From the NCBI GenBank assembly GCA_013176395.1, contig JABMLP010000024.1, positions 558,001 through 622,000 on the forward strand: 64,000 bases of DNA, in the 5' to 3' direction. Source of the DNA: Venturia oleaginea. Its lineage: Eukaryota > Ascomycota > Dothideomycetes > Venturiales > Venturiaceae. The position numbers were made by a program, and so were the translations under genes. This document shows positions 30,802 to 43,502 of this stretch, piece by piece (within the stretch, counting starts at the first letter, position 1; each line of letters opens with the position of its first letter). The notes beneath the pieces were generated by a model. It was not told the origin of the DNA and ran no database searches. It worked only from the letters and a program-made list of their open reading frames with translations.

Positions 30802-32247
30802 ATGCTATCCTCTTCAGGGGCCAACTCGACCTCCTTGCCAGGCTTTGCTCCGATTACCGACACCAATAAGGCCGGGATCCTGTGGATAGCTTCGTTACTA
30901 TCTGCCATCTACGCCCTGCTCGCCTTTCTTGTTAGGTGGTATCAAAAACGGAAATGCTTCGGCATTGACGACTGGATATGCCTAGCAGCCACAGTTCGTT
31001 CTTCAGCCCTTGCTGGCATTCGAACGACTCTAACGAGCTACAGGTCGTGGGCGTGGGCTCTTTCGTCGCCATTTACATTGCGCTCTCCCAAGGTCTAGGC
31101 AAATCCACCGAATTGCTCAGCCCAGCTGCTTTGCAAGACATCGGAAAGGTACCGTCATGCCTTTGATGCACGGCTGCCTGGAAATTCTCACACTAATCTG
31201 TGCGCAATATTCTAGGCCGTTTTTGCTAGCCGCATAAGCCTTATCGCTGCGCTTTGCCTCTCGAAATGCTCAGTCACTTGCCTGATCAAACGACTTTTCT
31301 CGCAGGATATGCAGACCCACCGAATGCTATGTGATGTACGTACTCACAGAAATTTGTTTCTTCTTGCTAACTCTTTGCGCAAAGTTTGTTCTCGCCGCTG
31401 TCGCCTTCTGGGGCGTTTCGTCAATCATTGGTATCTCCATAGTATGCCAGCCATCGGAATTATTGGAACATCACTATGCAACTTGTGGTGGCCAAACCTT
31501 ACGGTGGCAGCTGATCGGAGCGTTCGATTCCTTGACCGAGGTGTGTAGGACTGTTTCCCTGCACGAGGCTTCAACTAATACTTTAAAAAAGGTCATGATT
31601 GTCATCCTCACTTTAAGCCTTATTTGGCGACTGCAAATGCGCCTGGAGCTGAAGATTAAGGTAGTGCTCGCATTTGTTTTCAGATTGCCGTAGGTGCAAA
31701 ATGCTCTGCAGCCTTATGCTCCGCCCTAACCAGACACAGACTTGTCATAATCGTTTCGGTCCACAGTCGCTTTATCACACAGGCATCTCAACACAATCTT
31801 TCCATGACAATCATTTGGGTTCTCACCATCGAGCAAGTTCAACTCGGGTACTCATTGATATCCGCCACTATTCCAAACTTGAAATCATTCCTGATGATGT
31901 TCGATACTGCTGTCATGATGGATATTAGCCACAAGCTCAGCTCGGTCGACCGATCTGCCACGACAGCTCAAGACGGGGTCGGCTCTGTTGGTGCAAGGCC
32001 GCCTCGGCTTTCGGACGATTATCACGGCTTCCATATTGGCAGTCTGAGACCAGAGCGCTTTGAACACGTCGCATCTATACATCACACAGAAACCCGCTCA
32101 ACATCAACATGCAAGGACGACAAATCTGATGGTCGGCTCAGCGCCAGCAGCGCGAGCCGGGAGTGCCAGCACGAAGGCGATAGGACAATCCGAAGGGACA
32201 TGCAGTGGACGGTCGAGGAAGCTTTTGCCGAAGCATCGCGGTTATGA
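30802..32247 (+). CDS. PTH11/fungal rhodopsin-domain integral membrane protein, one apparent frameshift
   Basis: Exons 30802-30993, 31044-31148, 31216-31335, 31385-31540 and 31592 onward give a seven-helix-type protein. Key text: GILWIASLLSAIYALLAFLV, KRKCFGIDDWICLAA (the conserved DDW after helix 1), ALSQGLGKSTELL, IAALCLSKCSVTCLIKRLF, VWGVSSI-like text before a Cys, and VLAFVFRLP, with helix 7 at QLGYSLISATIPNLKSFL. At about 31690 the frame changes: RLP hits TAG while the next frame continues VGAKCSAALCSAL to 32247. The 23-bp GT..AG space there is too short for an intron, so one base seems lost. The family is thought to include PTH11-like receptors for surface or nutrient cues. The long polar C-tail fits a cytoplasmic signalling tail. 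The ligand is unknown. Confidence 0.75.
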
Positions 32248-32971
32248 CAGCATCTCGCTCGCGAATTCTGCACTTGGAATTGCCATATCCACAATAATAG
32301 AAAGAGTTCATGTTCCTAGTGTCGATTGAACTGTCAGGCACAGAGAATACAAGCGAAGGGCTTAGCCGCAACGGATCTTCAGGACTAGAGGGGGCGGAAA
32401 ACTGCGTTAATCTGTTTCATTAACCTTAAAATGCTGTGAAAGGTGACATCGAACATCGGTATAGCCTACTTTCTTCCCTCCGTCTGGGGTTGGTTCATGT
32501 GCGTCCCGCTTACGCTTGGCTACACTCGTGCTACGTTGAACGATCTGGGGCCTCTGTTAATCTCTTTTATTCTCTGCCACTTCATGATGGAACCTCCTTT
32601 CACGAGCCACATTTGATCTATCAATCTTGTGTCACTGACCAATTGGGGACACGGTGCTGACACCTTATCATGGCACGATTTAGTGCGCTGTGTACTTCAC
32701 TATCACGCCAATTCTTTCACATTGTCATCGATTAGTGAACGGCATCGGGTAACACGCTATAGAAGAGCCTCAAGAGCCCTAGCTAGGGGATCAACAAAGC
32801 AATCGCCACGTTTAAGCCGAGAAGGGGTATAATCCTCACACCATATCACCAAAGCATGCCCCATTAAACGCCCATACCCATTTCCCGCATAATCTAACAA
32901 AAAATGAGAGACTTCCCACTCTCTCCAATCATCCCTCGCCAAAACACCAAAATCCCCCAACAAAACCCCAC
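32248..32971. other. Convergent intergenic, no gene recognised
   Basis: About 720 bp between the 3' ends of the membrane-protein and acetyltransferase genes. ORFs present are short and lack motifs. Confidence 0.5.
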
Positions 32972-33861
32972 TCAAACCCCCTTCACAAATATATCCCCTC
33001 CCCTAACCCCCTCCAACGGATTCCCCTCCCCCTCCGTAACACACCCAACCCTCCTCCCAAACCACCTTCCATAAAACCCCTCCGTCCCCTCCGCCGTAAC
33101 AACACTAATAGGAATACCCCCTCCCACCCCCGCAGCACGGTCAACCCCCCATTGCACAAGTAAACTACCATATCCCTGTCCCTGGTACGAAGGGTGTACA
33201 CCCAACGTTTCCAGATCGTAGCGTGGTGGTTTTGGTAATTTGTCGGCGTAGAAGGGGAGGGCGCGGGATGTTGCTGTTATGTTTTGCTGGTTGGCGGCGC
33301 GGTTTGGGGAGAGGGTTGTTTTGAGGTGGGTGAGGGATTTGTGAGGGATTGTTTTTAGGGTGTGGAGGAGCTTCTTGATGAGGGGTTTTGGTTTTGTTTC
33401 TACGGGTGGAGTTAGTTTTGTTTTTATGGGGGGGTTGTGATTCTTCCTTTTTTGGTGTTGGTGATATCGACAGAAGAATATCGGTGTCGATTATCAACTT
33501 TGATGTACGACTATTCATACCTCATACCCCCACCCCAAATTATAATACTGCCCACACAATATACACAATCCGTATCTGCTAAGAAAAAGAAAAAAAAACA
33601 GAAAAAAAACTCACCATCAACAAACACCCACCCAGCATACCCAACAATCGTACCTGTATCACTCACAACCACGATATGCGAATGACCCTCCTTCCACCAC
33701 GAACCCCTCAACATCCTCCTCCAGTATTTCTCAACATCATCTGGATATTTTTCGCGATATGGATGCATGAACCGCCCAACAGCATCTTCGTCCCAGAATG
33801 CCTTTGTGAGAATATTGACGATGGTTGGGATATCGCTTTTTAGGGCGTGTCGGATTGACAT
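32972..33861 (-). CDS. GNAT-family N-acetyltransferase
   Basis: Exon 1 (33861-33615) starts MSIRHALKSDIPTIVNILTKAFWDE, a GNAT N-terminus, and ends VGYAGWVFVDG before a GTGAGT donor. The distal exon encodes a Lys/Pro-rich insert, then DLETLGVHPSYQGQGYG followed by LLVQWGVDRA: motif A with the acetyl-CoA Q/RxxGxG/A loop. After it comes PISVVTAEGTEGFYGRWFG (motif B). It ends KGV at 32972-32974. The exact acceptor between 33614 and about 33450 is unclear because of a long T-rich intron. The product transfers acetyl from acetyl-CoA to an unidentified amine. An in-frame ATG at 33930 would add 23 residues. Confidence 0.78.
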
Positions 33862-34670
33862 ACCTAGTCGATGATTGGAAGGTGATATGGTAAAGAGTGG
33901 GACTTGGAAGGAGTTGAACACGTGAAACATATATATGTATCATACCAATGACATCCCACTGAGGAAATCGTGAAAGGACAAGTGGATTGTTGTTACCTAG
34001 CACCCAACACAGAGAAAATACATACATAACGATTGGTTCGCAAATAATCGATACCACGATCAAGGCAGTCAAATCGACATCAACGGCGCACGGAGACGAT
34101 AGGTCAAAGCCCCTTCCAATAGTTGGTTCCACGCAGGAAACACCATGGTCGTACCTAATTACCGCCATCTACGTAGTAGAGATACACACGACCCCGTATT
34201 CGCTGGCATCGCACAACAGGACAACTCGTTCCACAGCAGAAGAATTGGTGTTCTTCAAAGTGGCGTTGACAAAGACCTGGTGATCATATGTCGATAAGAC
34301 TAGAGGTTATTTGATGGCGGTTGGTTAGGTACACACGTGGAATGCGATATGTTGTGCTTCTGTTAAGGTATGTCTCGGATAACGGAGTGACGGGTACGGC
34401 AGATTCCCGGGGTTTGGAGGCTGGGGAATGGTTGGATGATTCACACACCAAGAATTGAATGATGAAAACATGTACTTCTGTTGGGAAAGACGATATTCGA
34501 GAGACAGAGGACGAGAAAAATGGCCATCTGTCCAAGTCCACTTGCCATCGTGTAGCCGCCGTCATCAATCATTGAAGTATCAATTTGCAGATCCTGAAGC
34601 GACGCACAATCTCCATTGCTACTGTGAGGGCGAACAATGTCGATCACGCTCTAGAGAGAAAAGGTCCCTC
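33862..34670. other. Intergenic, no gene recognised
   Basis: About 800 bp. It should contain the acetyltransferase promoter and the 3'UTR of the next minus-strand gene. Short overlapping ORFs on both strands carry no motif. Confidence 0.5.
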
Positions 34671-36687
34671 CTACTTGTGTATCTCAACAAAAGAGTCCTG
34701 GTTCTCAACAGAAAGGGTCGTGTGTTCTTCAACCATATCACCCAGATTGTATTGCGAGAAATTAGGTGGAGGTGGAACGCGGCGAAGTTCTGCCTCCAAG
34801 TCTGTTTTTGCAGTCTTGTTGCGAACTGGAAAGGGTGGGCCATGAAGGAAGTCAAACTCCGGAATAGCGGGACGGCGCGGCCCATGTAGATCTCCACCAG
34901 GAAGACTGCGGTATTTTCGGTATAGACGCTCTTCGCGGAAAGTGCTGGTGGCGCCAACGAGCAGTTCAAGATCACCCCATGTGAGTCGAGGATCCAATGA
35001 GAAATGTCCGGAAGGCAGGACCTCGAATTGGAAGCCAAAGCGTTGAATAGCTTCCTCTTCGACCCACTCCGCACTCATAATAAGATATTCTGGGGCTTCA
35101 GAGCTGTCTTCGAGCTTTATGGGGCCTTCTTGGGGAGTATAGGACTCGTCGAAGCGACGAACATGGGCCACTGTGGGACCGTAGAACCAAGTCTGTCCAG
35201 AACCTAGAGTCGATTAACAGTGTAAAGTGCGAGCAGAAGGACAACTTACTCGTGCCTCGCATGTACACAGGCAACCAGCCACGAGATTTGAGAGAAGAGA
35301 ATAGCTGTGCGGATTGTTGGCCCCACGGACGCCAGTACTCAGTCTTCGCATCCAGTTCTCTCACGACACGGCGAGGAAGCGGATGCCTACTTGGAGGCGG
35401 AGAAAAGCTGCGTTCACGAATGAAGCTTCGTTCACGACGAATGGTCTCTCTTGGTTTCTCATATTGCTCTTTGAGCTCTTGAAGATCTTTCTCAAGTTGG
35501 TCGCGCTCGGCTTCTTCGGTGGCCGCTGGTATAGCTGGGATGGATTCTGGAACCGCTTGCGCCCATTTCTTGAGGAGCGAGTCAACCACCTCGTTCGGCT
35601 TGATCAGTGCCTGCTCTTCATTGATGCGAAGCTTCTTGGTGTGTACGAAGAGGTTGTCACATTCCCATACCTCCATGGACTTCCAGATAATGTAATATTT
35701 CGGGTCATCCTTGAGCTTAGACCATGGCAAACCATAGAAGGTGAGTGATCGTTCATCCACGTCTTTGGTGGCAATCTTAGCATAAATACGATCAGGGCTA
35801 TGTCTGATGTGAGAAGGCATGCCATCCAGGTTAGGATCGGCGCCTGCACAAAGTTAGCTAGCTGTGCATTGACCAAGGGTTCTTGAGATCTTACCGAAGT
35901 GGTCGAATCTGACGGAATCGACCTTCTCCACTTCTTTGATGGACTTTTTGTCGTCGTCGTCGAACTTTTCAGTTGCCTCCTGTTGCTCAGACTCCTGATC
36001 TAGGTCCTCCGTGTAAGGCAGTAACATGGAAGAGATCCATTCTGTGATGGCCTCATGCGCTTTAGCACGTCTGGAGGCAACACCGCGGTATCTCAAATCT
36101 TTAGGTTGAGACAATTTGAGAGATTTGATCACTCGAAGGATGTGGACTACGAGGCTCTCGGCAACACGGCGTGAAGGCTTGACCCCAATCACCCGTATAA
36201 ATCGTCTCTTCTTGCTTGACAAGGAGATTCTAGAAAGTTGTCAGTGGTCATATCCTGATCCAAACATTGAGCAGGTAATATACATCTCTGCAAGTAGTAG
36301 TATCGTCGCAACCAAAGTTGCTGCAGCCTGTAAAGATTCCACCTGTTCGATCAGGGCGTCGAAATTGAAAGGAAGCGTAAACTCGACCTCATTATCCCAG
36401 ACTCTCCGAGGCAATGCTTCTTTGACATCGTCAAACGCGGCATCAGCAAAATCGAGCAGCTTGATAAGGTCTCCGTGTATCTTGGCTTCGTCAGGGAGCT
36501 CAAGAGAAGGAAGGACGGTGCCAATCTGCTCGAGTTCGATGGCAAGATACAGGATTTGGTCGGCAAATGTGGTGTACTCATAAGCTGCTGAAGGCAAAAC
36601 TTGTCCGATACGCGAGAATCGGGTCGAGATATCGAAGCCAGCTTCAGTTGAACTCTCCACTCTCCTCAAGATGGCTGCGGAACTCAT
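34671..36687 (-). CDS. Hypothetical fungal protein, 621 aa
   Basis: Exons 36687-36284, 36229-35895, 35843-35250 and 35203-34671 join with consistent phases across introns of 54, 51 and 46 nt. The N-terminal 130 residues are helical (ILRRVESSTEAGFDISTRFS ... LQAAATLVATILLLAEI), resembling the N-terminal helical domains of fungal signalling/STAND-type proteins. A basic region and an acidic coil (EKFDDDDKKSIKEVEKVD) follow. A conserved-looking centre has DPKYYIIWKSMEVWECDNLF, then a long Glu/Arg coiled coil (EEAERDQLEKDLQELKEQYE) and a C-terminal block AEWVEEEAIQRFGFQFEVL. I do not recognise a named family. The gene looks intact and is probably cytoplasmic or nuclear. Confidence 0.72.
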
Positions 36688-37393
36688 CGTGTGGGCTCGT
36701 TGTCAGTAGAAGGCAAGTGTAAATTGAGAAGAGTTTAAAGATTGATGGTGTAGGGAAGACTTGGAAACGGGTTGGATATCGATTCGAGAGTCATCAAAGG
36801 ATTTCAACGATACTTATCTTGTTCTTCGGGATAGTTACTGAGTTTGGCCCCCACAATTGAAGCCTTGCGTGATACAGCCGGCAGCTCCATGCAGCTATTA
36901 GAGGCGCACCAAAAACACAGCCCTGTTCATTTCCGGTCAGCTAGTCAGCCAGTATATAGGCAACGAAAAGGCAAGGATGCAGGATGATGAAAAGAGGCAG
37001 ACCGATGCCTACGAATAGCGCAATTGGCTGCTTTTTTCGTTCGAGGAGACATCTGATGGCCTAAGATCGGTCGAGGACGTGAGAGGGTGGTGAGGCCCCG
37101 CATTGAGGCGACAATTTGTCCACCACACTCGATACAGGTCAATTGTTTCGGTGCGGGCGTGCGTATTACTTGACGATAATCTTCAAGGTATCCTGGATGG
37201 CCGGTCTGGTGCGTTGTTGATGATGGTTGAGGCCGCGACATGCACGAAGAAGAAGCCAGACCTGTACCTACTTTGAGCATTGCTGCCTTGGGACTCAAGC
37301 TCCATACCCGAGCTATCATCTCAACTTCAGCCACTCTTCACTTTCCAGTACTCTGTCCACCTTGGAGCAGTCCTTGATTGACTACTCCCAAAC
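36688..37393. other. Intergenic, no gene recognised
   Basis: About 700 bp between a minus-strand start and a plus-strand pseudogene. A minus ORF at 36945-37334 has a CxxC pair but no other support. Confidence 0.5.
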
Positions 37394-39013
<1,620 letters not shown>

Positions 39014-39326
39014 GGGACTGTTGGTCTCTTTCTGTTGAGCATCAAACTGCGTCTCAAAGGCTGTTTTATATCTTACGACTCTTTCGGGTGCAGATCAAAG
39101 TTATTGCATGTCTTGCAGTTTTCAGATCCTAATAGCTATAGGATTGCTGGCACAATTTTTCAACCGAAGAGTCAAAAGATGAGAGAACACATGGTTCCAA
39201 AATCCATGATGTAGTCAGCCACGATTCTCAATTGCTAAGCAATAAGAATAAAAATCCAGATACCCCATCTTGTGAACAACACTTCATCCTCAATACCAGG
39301 TACCGAAAACCCCGAACTCCAACCCC

Positions 39327-39812
39327 TCACAATGCCAAAACAGCTCCCAGTCCCCCAACAACAACCATCCCCACACCCACCATCCCAACACCAGTCGGCT
39401 GCACCCCATTCCCCGTCGCCAGCCGAGTCTCCACACTAGCCACACTCTCCAAATACGCCTTCACACCTTCCGGCAACCCAATATACCAACTCTCCCCTGT
39501 CGGCACCCCAAAATACGTCGTCGCCGCTTTCCAAATCGTCGTCGTCGCTTCCCCATTCCCCCCTTTATCGTTATCATTCTTTTCGATGGCGTCGGCGATG
39601 ATGTTGCCGACGGAGGTGTATTGGGATTGTGCCGTTAGAGAGGTTTGGTAGGCGGAGATGCGGCTTTTGGCTGCTGAGAGGTGGGAGGGGTTGGTTGTTC
39701 CTGCGGGGAGTGAGGTACCTATCGGGACGAAGGCAATGCCGGATTCTTTTGTTATTAGGGCGGCGAGGGTTAGGTCGAGGGTGAGAGCGAGGAGGAGTGT
39801 TTGGAGGTGCAT
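39327..39812 (-). CDS. Secreted protein with GPI-anchor-like tail
   Basis: A single-exon 161-aa frame has a signal peptide (MHLQTLLLALTLDLTLAALI), a central domain (SLPAGTTNPSHLSAAKSRIS ... TTYFGVPTGESWYIGLPEGV) and a small-residue plus hydrophobic end (VGMVGVGMVVVGGLGAVLAL) typical of GPI anchoring or membrane insertion. There are no cysteines in the mature part. I know no function; similar short surface proteins are frequent in filamentous ascomycetes. The opposite-strand ORF here is its antisense shadow. Confidence 0.7.
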   Translation of the reverse strand: MHLQTLLLALTLDLTLAALITKESGIAFVPIGTSLPAGTTNPSHLSAAKSRISAYQTSLTAQSQYTSVGNIIADAIEKNDNDKGGNGEATTTIWKAATTYFGVPTGESWYIGLPEGVKAYLESVASVETRLATGNGVQPTGVGMVGVGMVVVGGLGAVLAL

Positions 39813-40467
39813 TTGTCTGGTTTTTGGTTGTTTGGAGTACGTAGATAGGAGAAGATTTGCTTGATTTAGTGATTTGGTATGGTGTTTGTGGATGTGGTTG
39901 GTGTAGGTTGTGAGGATTTGTTGTTGTCCGATGATCGATCAGACAGCTTGAAGATCTTCTGTCTAGTTATCTGGACTTCATCGATAGGCAAGAACGTTTC
40001 CTCAACCTCACCTTCCTATCTCGGCCCTACGATCTTCGTCGCTTAAGAATCCTTTGAATCCTTCTTGTTGTTTTCCAGTCCCGATACAAGGTAGAGCTAG
40101 AACTTGTCCGCGCTTAATCTCATGTTCTGCTGTTCTGCTCGATTCATCGTATCAGGGAACGTTGACCAGGACTTCCACGATTACATGGGTTGTTTGAACA
40201 TAACAGATTCCTGGATTTCATGACGAAGAATGGCTGACAGTCAAGAGCAAGAACCTGGGAACTCTTCGAGCGTATGTTACGTGATGAGGCCTACAGAGCA
40301 CCTTGTTGTTCTTCTCGGGTGCATATAGGAAGTAGTCAGGGAACACCAAGGACACACCCCGATCTTGGAATGAGGCTGAAGCGCCATGAGAAGACTTTAA
40401 AGCGTTCTTACCCTGTCAATACCTACCGAGTAGTGGATCTCATCGCCGCAACATTACTGTCCTTCGT
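39813..40467. other. Intergenic, no gene recognised
   Basis: About 650 bp upstream of the GPI-like gene and downstream of the EthD-like gene; no supported feature. Confidence 0.5.
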
Positions 40468-41231
40468 TCATTTTGGTGTGTAAATCCCAGCCTCAATTCT
40501 CTGTGCTTCCTGCATACATTCCTTCGTCCATTCAGTCATCGGATCCAAGGGCTGCACTTGTTTTCGCAACTTCGCTGTCTCATCGAACTCGTATAGGGCC
40601 AGAAAAGAGGGTACTTTCTCTGTAAAACCAATGTTGAAGAAAAGACGGTATCGCCTAGAGCGACGCCATCCTGGCTCCTTAGACATTTGTTCTAGATGCT
40701 CTTGTCTATACCAAGCGTCAAGGTCCGCTGCCATTTCGAGACTCGGGCCTGGCTCCATTGCGGCTAGAAGTAGATTTGAAAATGGTAGGCCTAGTGTATA
40801 TGAGAGGATACACCTCCGAAAAATTGCGTTCAAGTACCTGGCTCCTGTTCTTCCGTCACATGCTCCTGAATCACAGAGTAGATTTTCGTGTCGAAATCGG
40901 CAAGGGTATGAATGCTGGCGCCATCGGGTAGAGATGAGTGCGTCATTGGTATGTTTTTGAAAGCCTCAGATTCAAGTGCCGCAAGGTCTGACACAAAATA
41001 AACTGCCATATATGGCTTGGGGGATTTAGAATCGGCCTGCCGAAAACGATAGGCTCCTGTAACTGCTCCCGTGGCCATTAGATCTGGTATGTGTACAGTA
41101 TTGTACCAGGTTTTGAACAGGTCGTTAGAACGGACTTCTGGCCTCGTGATATTTGAATGACTGGTGATAAGACCGACCCCTGAAAGAGGTGGGCCAGAAT
41201 GGGCTGGACGTGATGCTGGAGATTCGGCCAT
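40468..41231 (-). CDS. EthD-like dimeric alpha/beta-barrel protein
   Basis: Exons 41231-40838 and 40790-40468 (47-nt intron, phase 1) encode 238 residues. Two ferredoxin-like halves are visible: GVGLITSHSNITRPE ... FKTWYNTVHIPDLMATGAV, and MEPGPSLEMAADLDAWYRQE followed by HLEQMSKEPGWRRSRRYRL. Each half carries the W/Y-x-x-x-H-I/L pattern of EthD/dimeric barrel proteins. Fungal members are often oxidative or polyketide-tailoring accessory proteins, but no specific activity can be claimed. The gene is divergent from UTP11. Confidence 0.72.
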
Positions 41232-41771
41232 ATTTGAGTGTGCTGTAGTAGGCTAATTTGTTGAATATGTGAGAATCAAACATACGAAGAAAGGGGGGCA
41301 TGAATATGATATACGTTGTAAGAATGGATCTCTTTCTCCAGTACTTCCAAAGCGCTGACACGGTGAAACCATCACTTGGCAATTGAGTTTTGCTACGCGT
41401 CTCCCTCAACAAAGATTCGAAGCCTGTCTTGCATCCTATTTGAGCGTTGATAGAACTGCTAACTCCGCATAAAGGAGGATACAATCGACGAAAGCTGTTG
41501 GATTCGTGGGCATTGAGGTCCCCAGAACACCGCAAGGCAGTTGATGTTCTGTGGTACCATGATATGCGAGTAAGTTCAGGACATAACCTTCCGGAAATTC
41601 AAAGATGGTAAGGTGATGAATGAGTTGTTGTCACTATGAGTATGGAGGTTTAAGGAGCTCGGATTTTCGGACATAAGTTGCAACCGACACGTGACCTTGG
41701 AAGTAAAAGAAATCTTCGAACAACTTATCGAAGAATATCTCCAACACAAACCACGCAACCAGTTCGCAATC
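41232..41771. promoter_or_regulatory. Divergent promoter region (EthD-like gene / UTP11)
   Basis: 540 bp between opposed start codons, with no supported ORF. No specific factor site is claimed. Confidence 0.4.
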
Positions 41772-42631
41772 ATGTCGTCTATGAGAAATGCTGTTCAAAG
41801 GTAGCTAGATTCTGAAAAATTCAAGAATTGCAATTAACACTTCCCCAGGCGCAACCACAAAGAGCGCGCGCAACCTCTCGAGGTACGACAACTACAATCT
41901 CTCTCCAAAGATCCTCTGCTAACATCCTGAAGCGTCAAAAATGGGGCATCCTCGAGAAGCACAAGGACTACTCTCTCCGAGCCAAAGATCACAATGAAAA
42001 GCGACGACGCCTCAAAGTCCTGAAAGAGAAGGCAACATTCCGCAATCCAGATGAGTTCCACTTCGGGATGATGTCTGCAAAGACAATCGATGGCATGAAG
42101 GTTGGAGATCGAGGGAATAAGGCATTATCGCAGAATGTGGTCAAGCTTCTGAAAACACAGGACGCTGGATATATTAGGACGACGCTACAAAAGACGAGGA
42201 AAGAGAGGGAGAGGTTAGAGCAGGAAATACAGATTGCAGATGGCAAAGTTAAAGCGTTGAAGGGGGGAAGTGGAAATGGCGCCAGGTTGACTACGTTCGT
42301 GGAGTCGAGGGAGGAGCAAATGGCTTTCGCGCTACCTGTGATAGCGGATAGCGAAGAAAGTGATGCTTGGAGCGATGAGGATGAAGAGAAGGAAAAGGCG
42401 ACGAAGTCCTCCAGCAAACCAAAGGAAACAAAGGAAGAGATCATACTGCGGAGGAAGCGTTCCCGAGCACAAGAGGCACGGCGGACACTTTTGGCGACTA
42501 TCAAAGAGCGAGAGCATGATCTTACGACAGCAGACAACGAGCTCGAACTGCAGCGGGCAAAGATGAACAATGCCGTTGGCGGAGTCAACAAAGCAGGTGT
42601 CAAGTTCAAGATACGGGCAAGGAAGCGTTGA
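41772..42631 (+). CDS. UTP11: U3 snoRNA-associated protein UTP11 (SSU processome)
   Basis: Exons 41772-41800, 41849-41882 and 41933-42631 encode 253 residues. The small first exons give MSSMRNAVQRRNHKERAQPLE, and exon 3 continues RQKWGILEKHKDYSLRAKDH, all near-invariant in UTP11. Further on come NPDEFHFGMMSAKTIDG and TQDAGYIRTTLQKTRKERE. The second half is an acidic then basic coiled coil ending GVKFKIRARKR. UTP11 is part of the nucleolar small-subunit processome needed for 18S rRNA maturation. Its 3' end is only 24 bp from the stop of the convergent SDR gene, so the 3'UTRs must overlap. Confidence 0.94.
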
Positions 42632-42655
42632 GATATGGTTTATTAAGCGCATGCA

Positions 42656-43502
42656 CTACATTTTACTCGGCATCCTCATGGCACCATCTAGCCGTAGCAC
42701 GGTTCCGTTCAACATCTCATTCTCAATGCTATGCAAAACCAGACTCGAGAACTCTTCCGGCTTCCCAGGCCTGACGGGCCACTCCATAACGCGCTCCAAA
42801 CTCTTGCGAGCCTTTTCAGGCAGTACAGCGGTCATAGCACTCTCGAACAGACTTGGAGCAATGGTGACAGCGCGGATGCCAAATCGGGCGAGATCTCTAG
42901 CGAGAGGCAGTGTAAGGGAGGCGATGGCACCTTTGGACGCGGCATATGCGACTTGTCCTGGTTGTCCATCAAATGCTGCCGAAGATGCGACCATGATGAG
43001 CACGCCACGCTCTCCGTCTGGCCCTGCTGGGTCGTTATGGACCAAATGGGGGACGACTAATCGAATGAGGTCGAGGGTTCCTCGAACGTTGATGTTCATA
43101 ACAAAATCTATTTGAGAGATTGGGACGGGCGATTCTGATCGGACATCGTAGATCTACCATATACACGTTAGCATCATCTCCACACATTCCACTCGTGATT
43201 GTATATACCTTCGCAGCGCCACCAACTCCAGCAGCAGCAACAACCCCTCCAATCGGTTTTCCAGTCTTCTTCACCCACTCCACAGATCCCTTGACCGCAG
43301 CCTCTACGCTCGACGTATCGCTAACATCTGTCTCGAAGAATGTCGATTTGTCGCCGAACTCCTTGGTTATTTTCTCTCCTGCTTCGGCGTTAAGATCTAG
43401 GAGCGCAACATAAGCCCCTGCTTTGACGAGGTCGCGCGCAGTCGCCAGACCGAGACCACTGCAGCCGCCTGAGATTACGAAGGTACGTCCTGAGAGCTTC
43501 AT
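42656..43502 (-). CDS. Short-chain dehydrogenase (3-hydroxyacyl-CoA dehydrogenase type-2-like)
   Basis: Exons 43502-43209 and 43153-42656 (55-nt intron) encode 263 residues. The NAD-binding motif is FVISGGCSGLGLATARDL (residues 8-25). Asp in ALLDLNAEAG favours NAD over NADP. VAAAGVG stands for the NAAG-type loop, the active-site Ser is in MVASSAAFDGQPGQ, and the catalytic pair is YAASKGA. The C-terminal text (RAVTIAPSLFESAMT; NEMLNGTVLRLDGAMRM) is characteristic of the HSD10/type-2 hydroxyacyl-CoA dehydrogenase group. It probably oxidises 3-hydroxyacyl-CoA or related alcohols, possibly in mitochondria, although no clear targeting peptide is seen. Convergent with UTP11. Confidence 0.88.

Noticed and set aside
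36945..37334. Minus ORF with CIECGG
   Set aside because: A lone CxxC in otherwise random basic sequence; no partner cysteines for a zinc finger.
41989..42609. 206-codon antisense ORF over UTP11
   Set aside because: Ser/Leu-rich mirror of the Lys/Glu-rich coiled coil; UTP11 is unmistakable on the plus strand.
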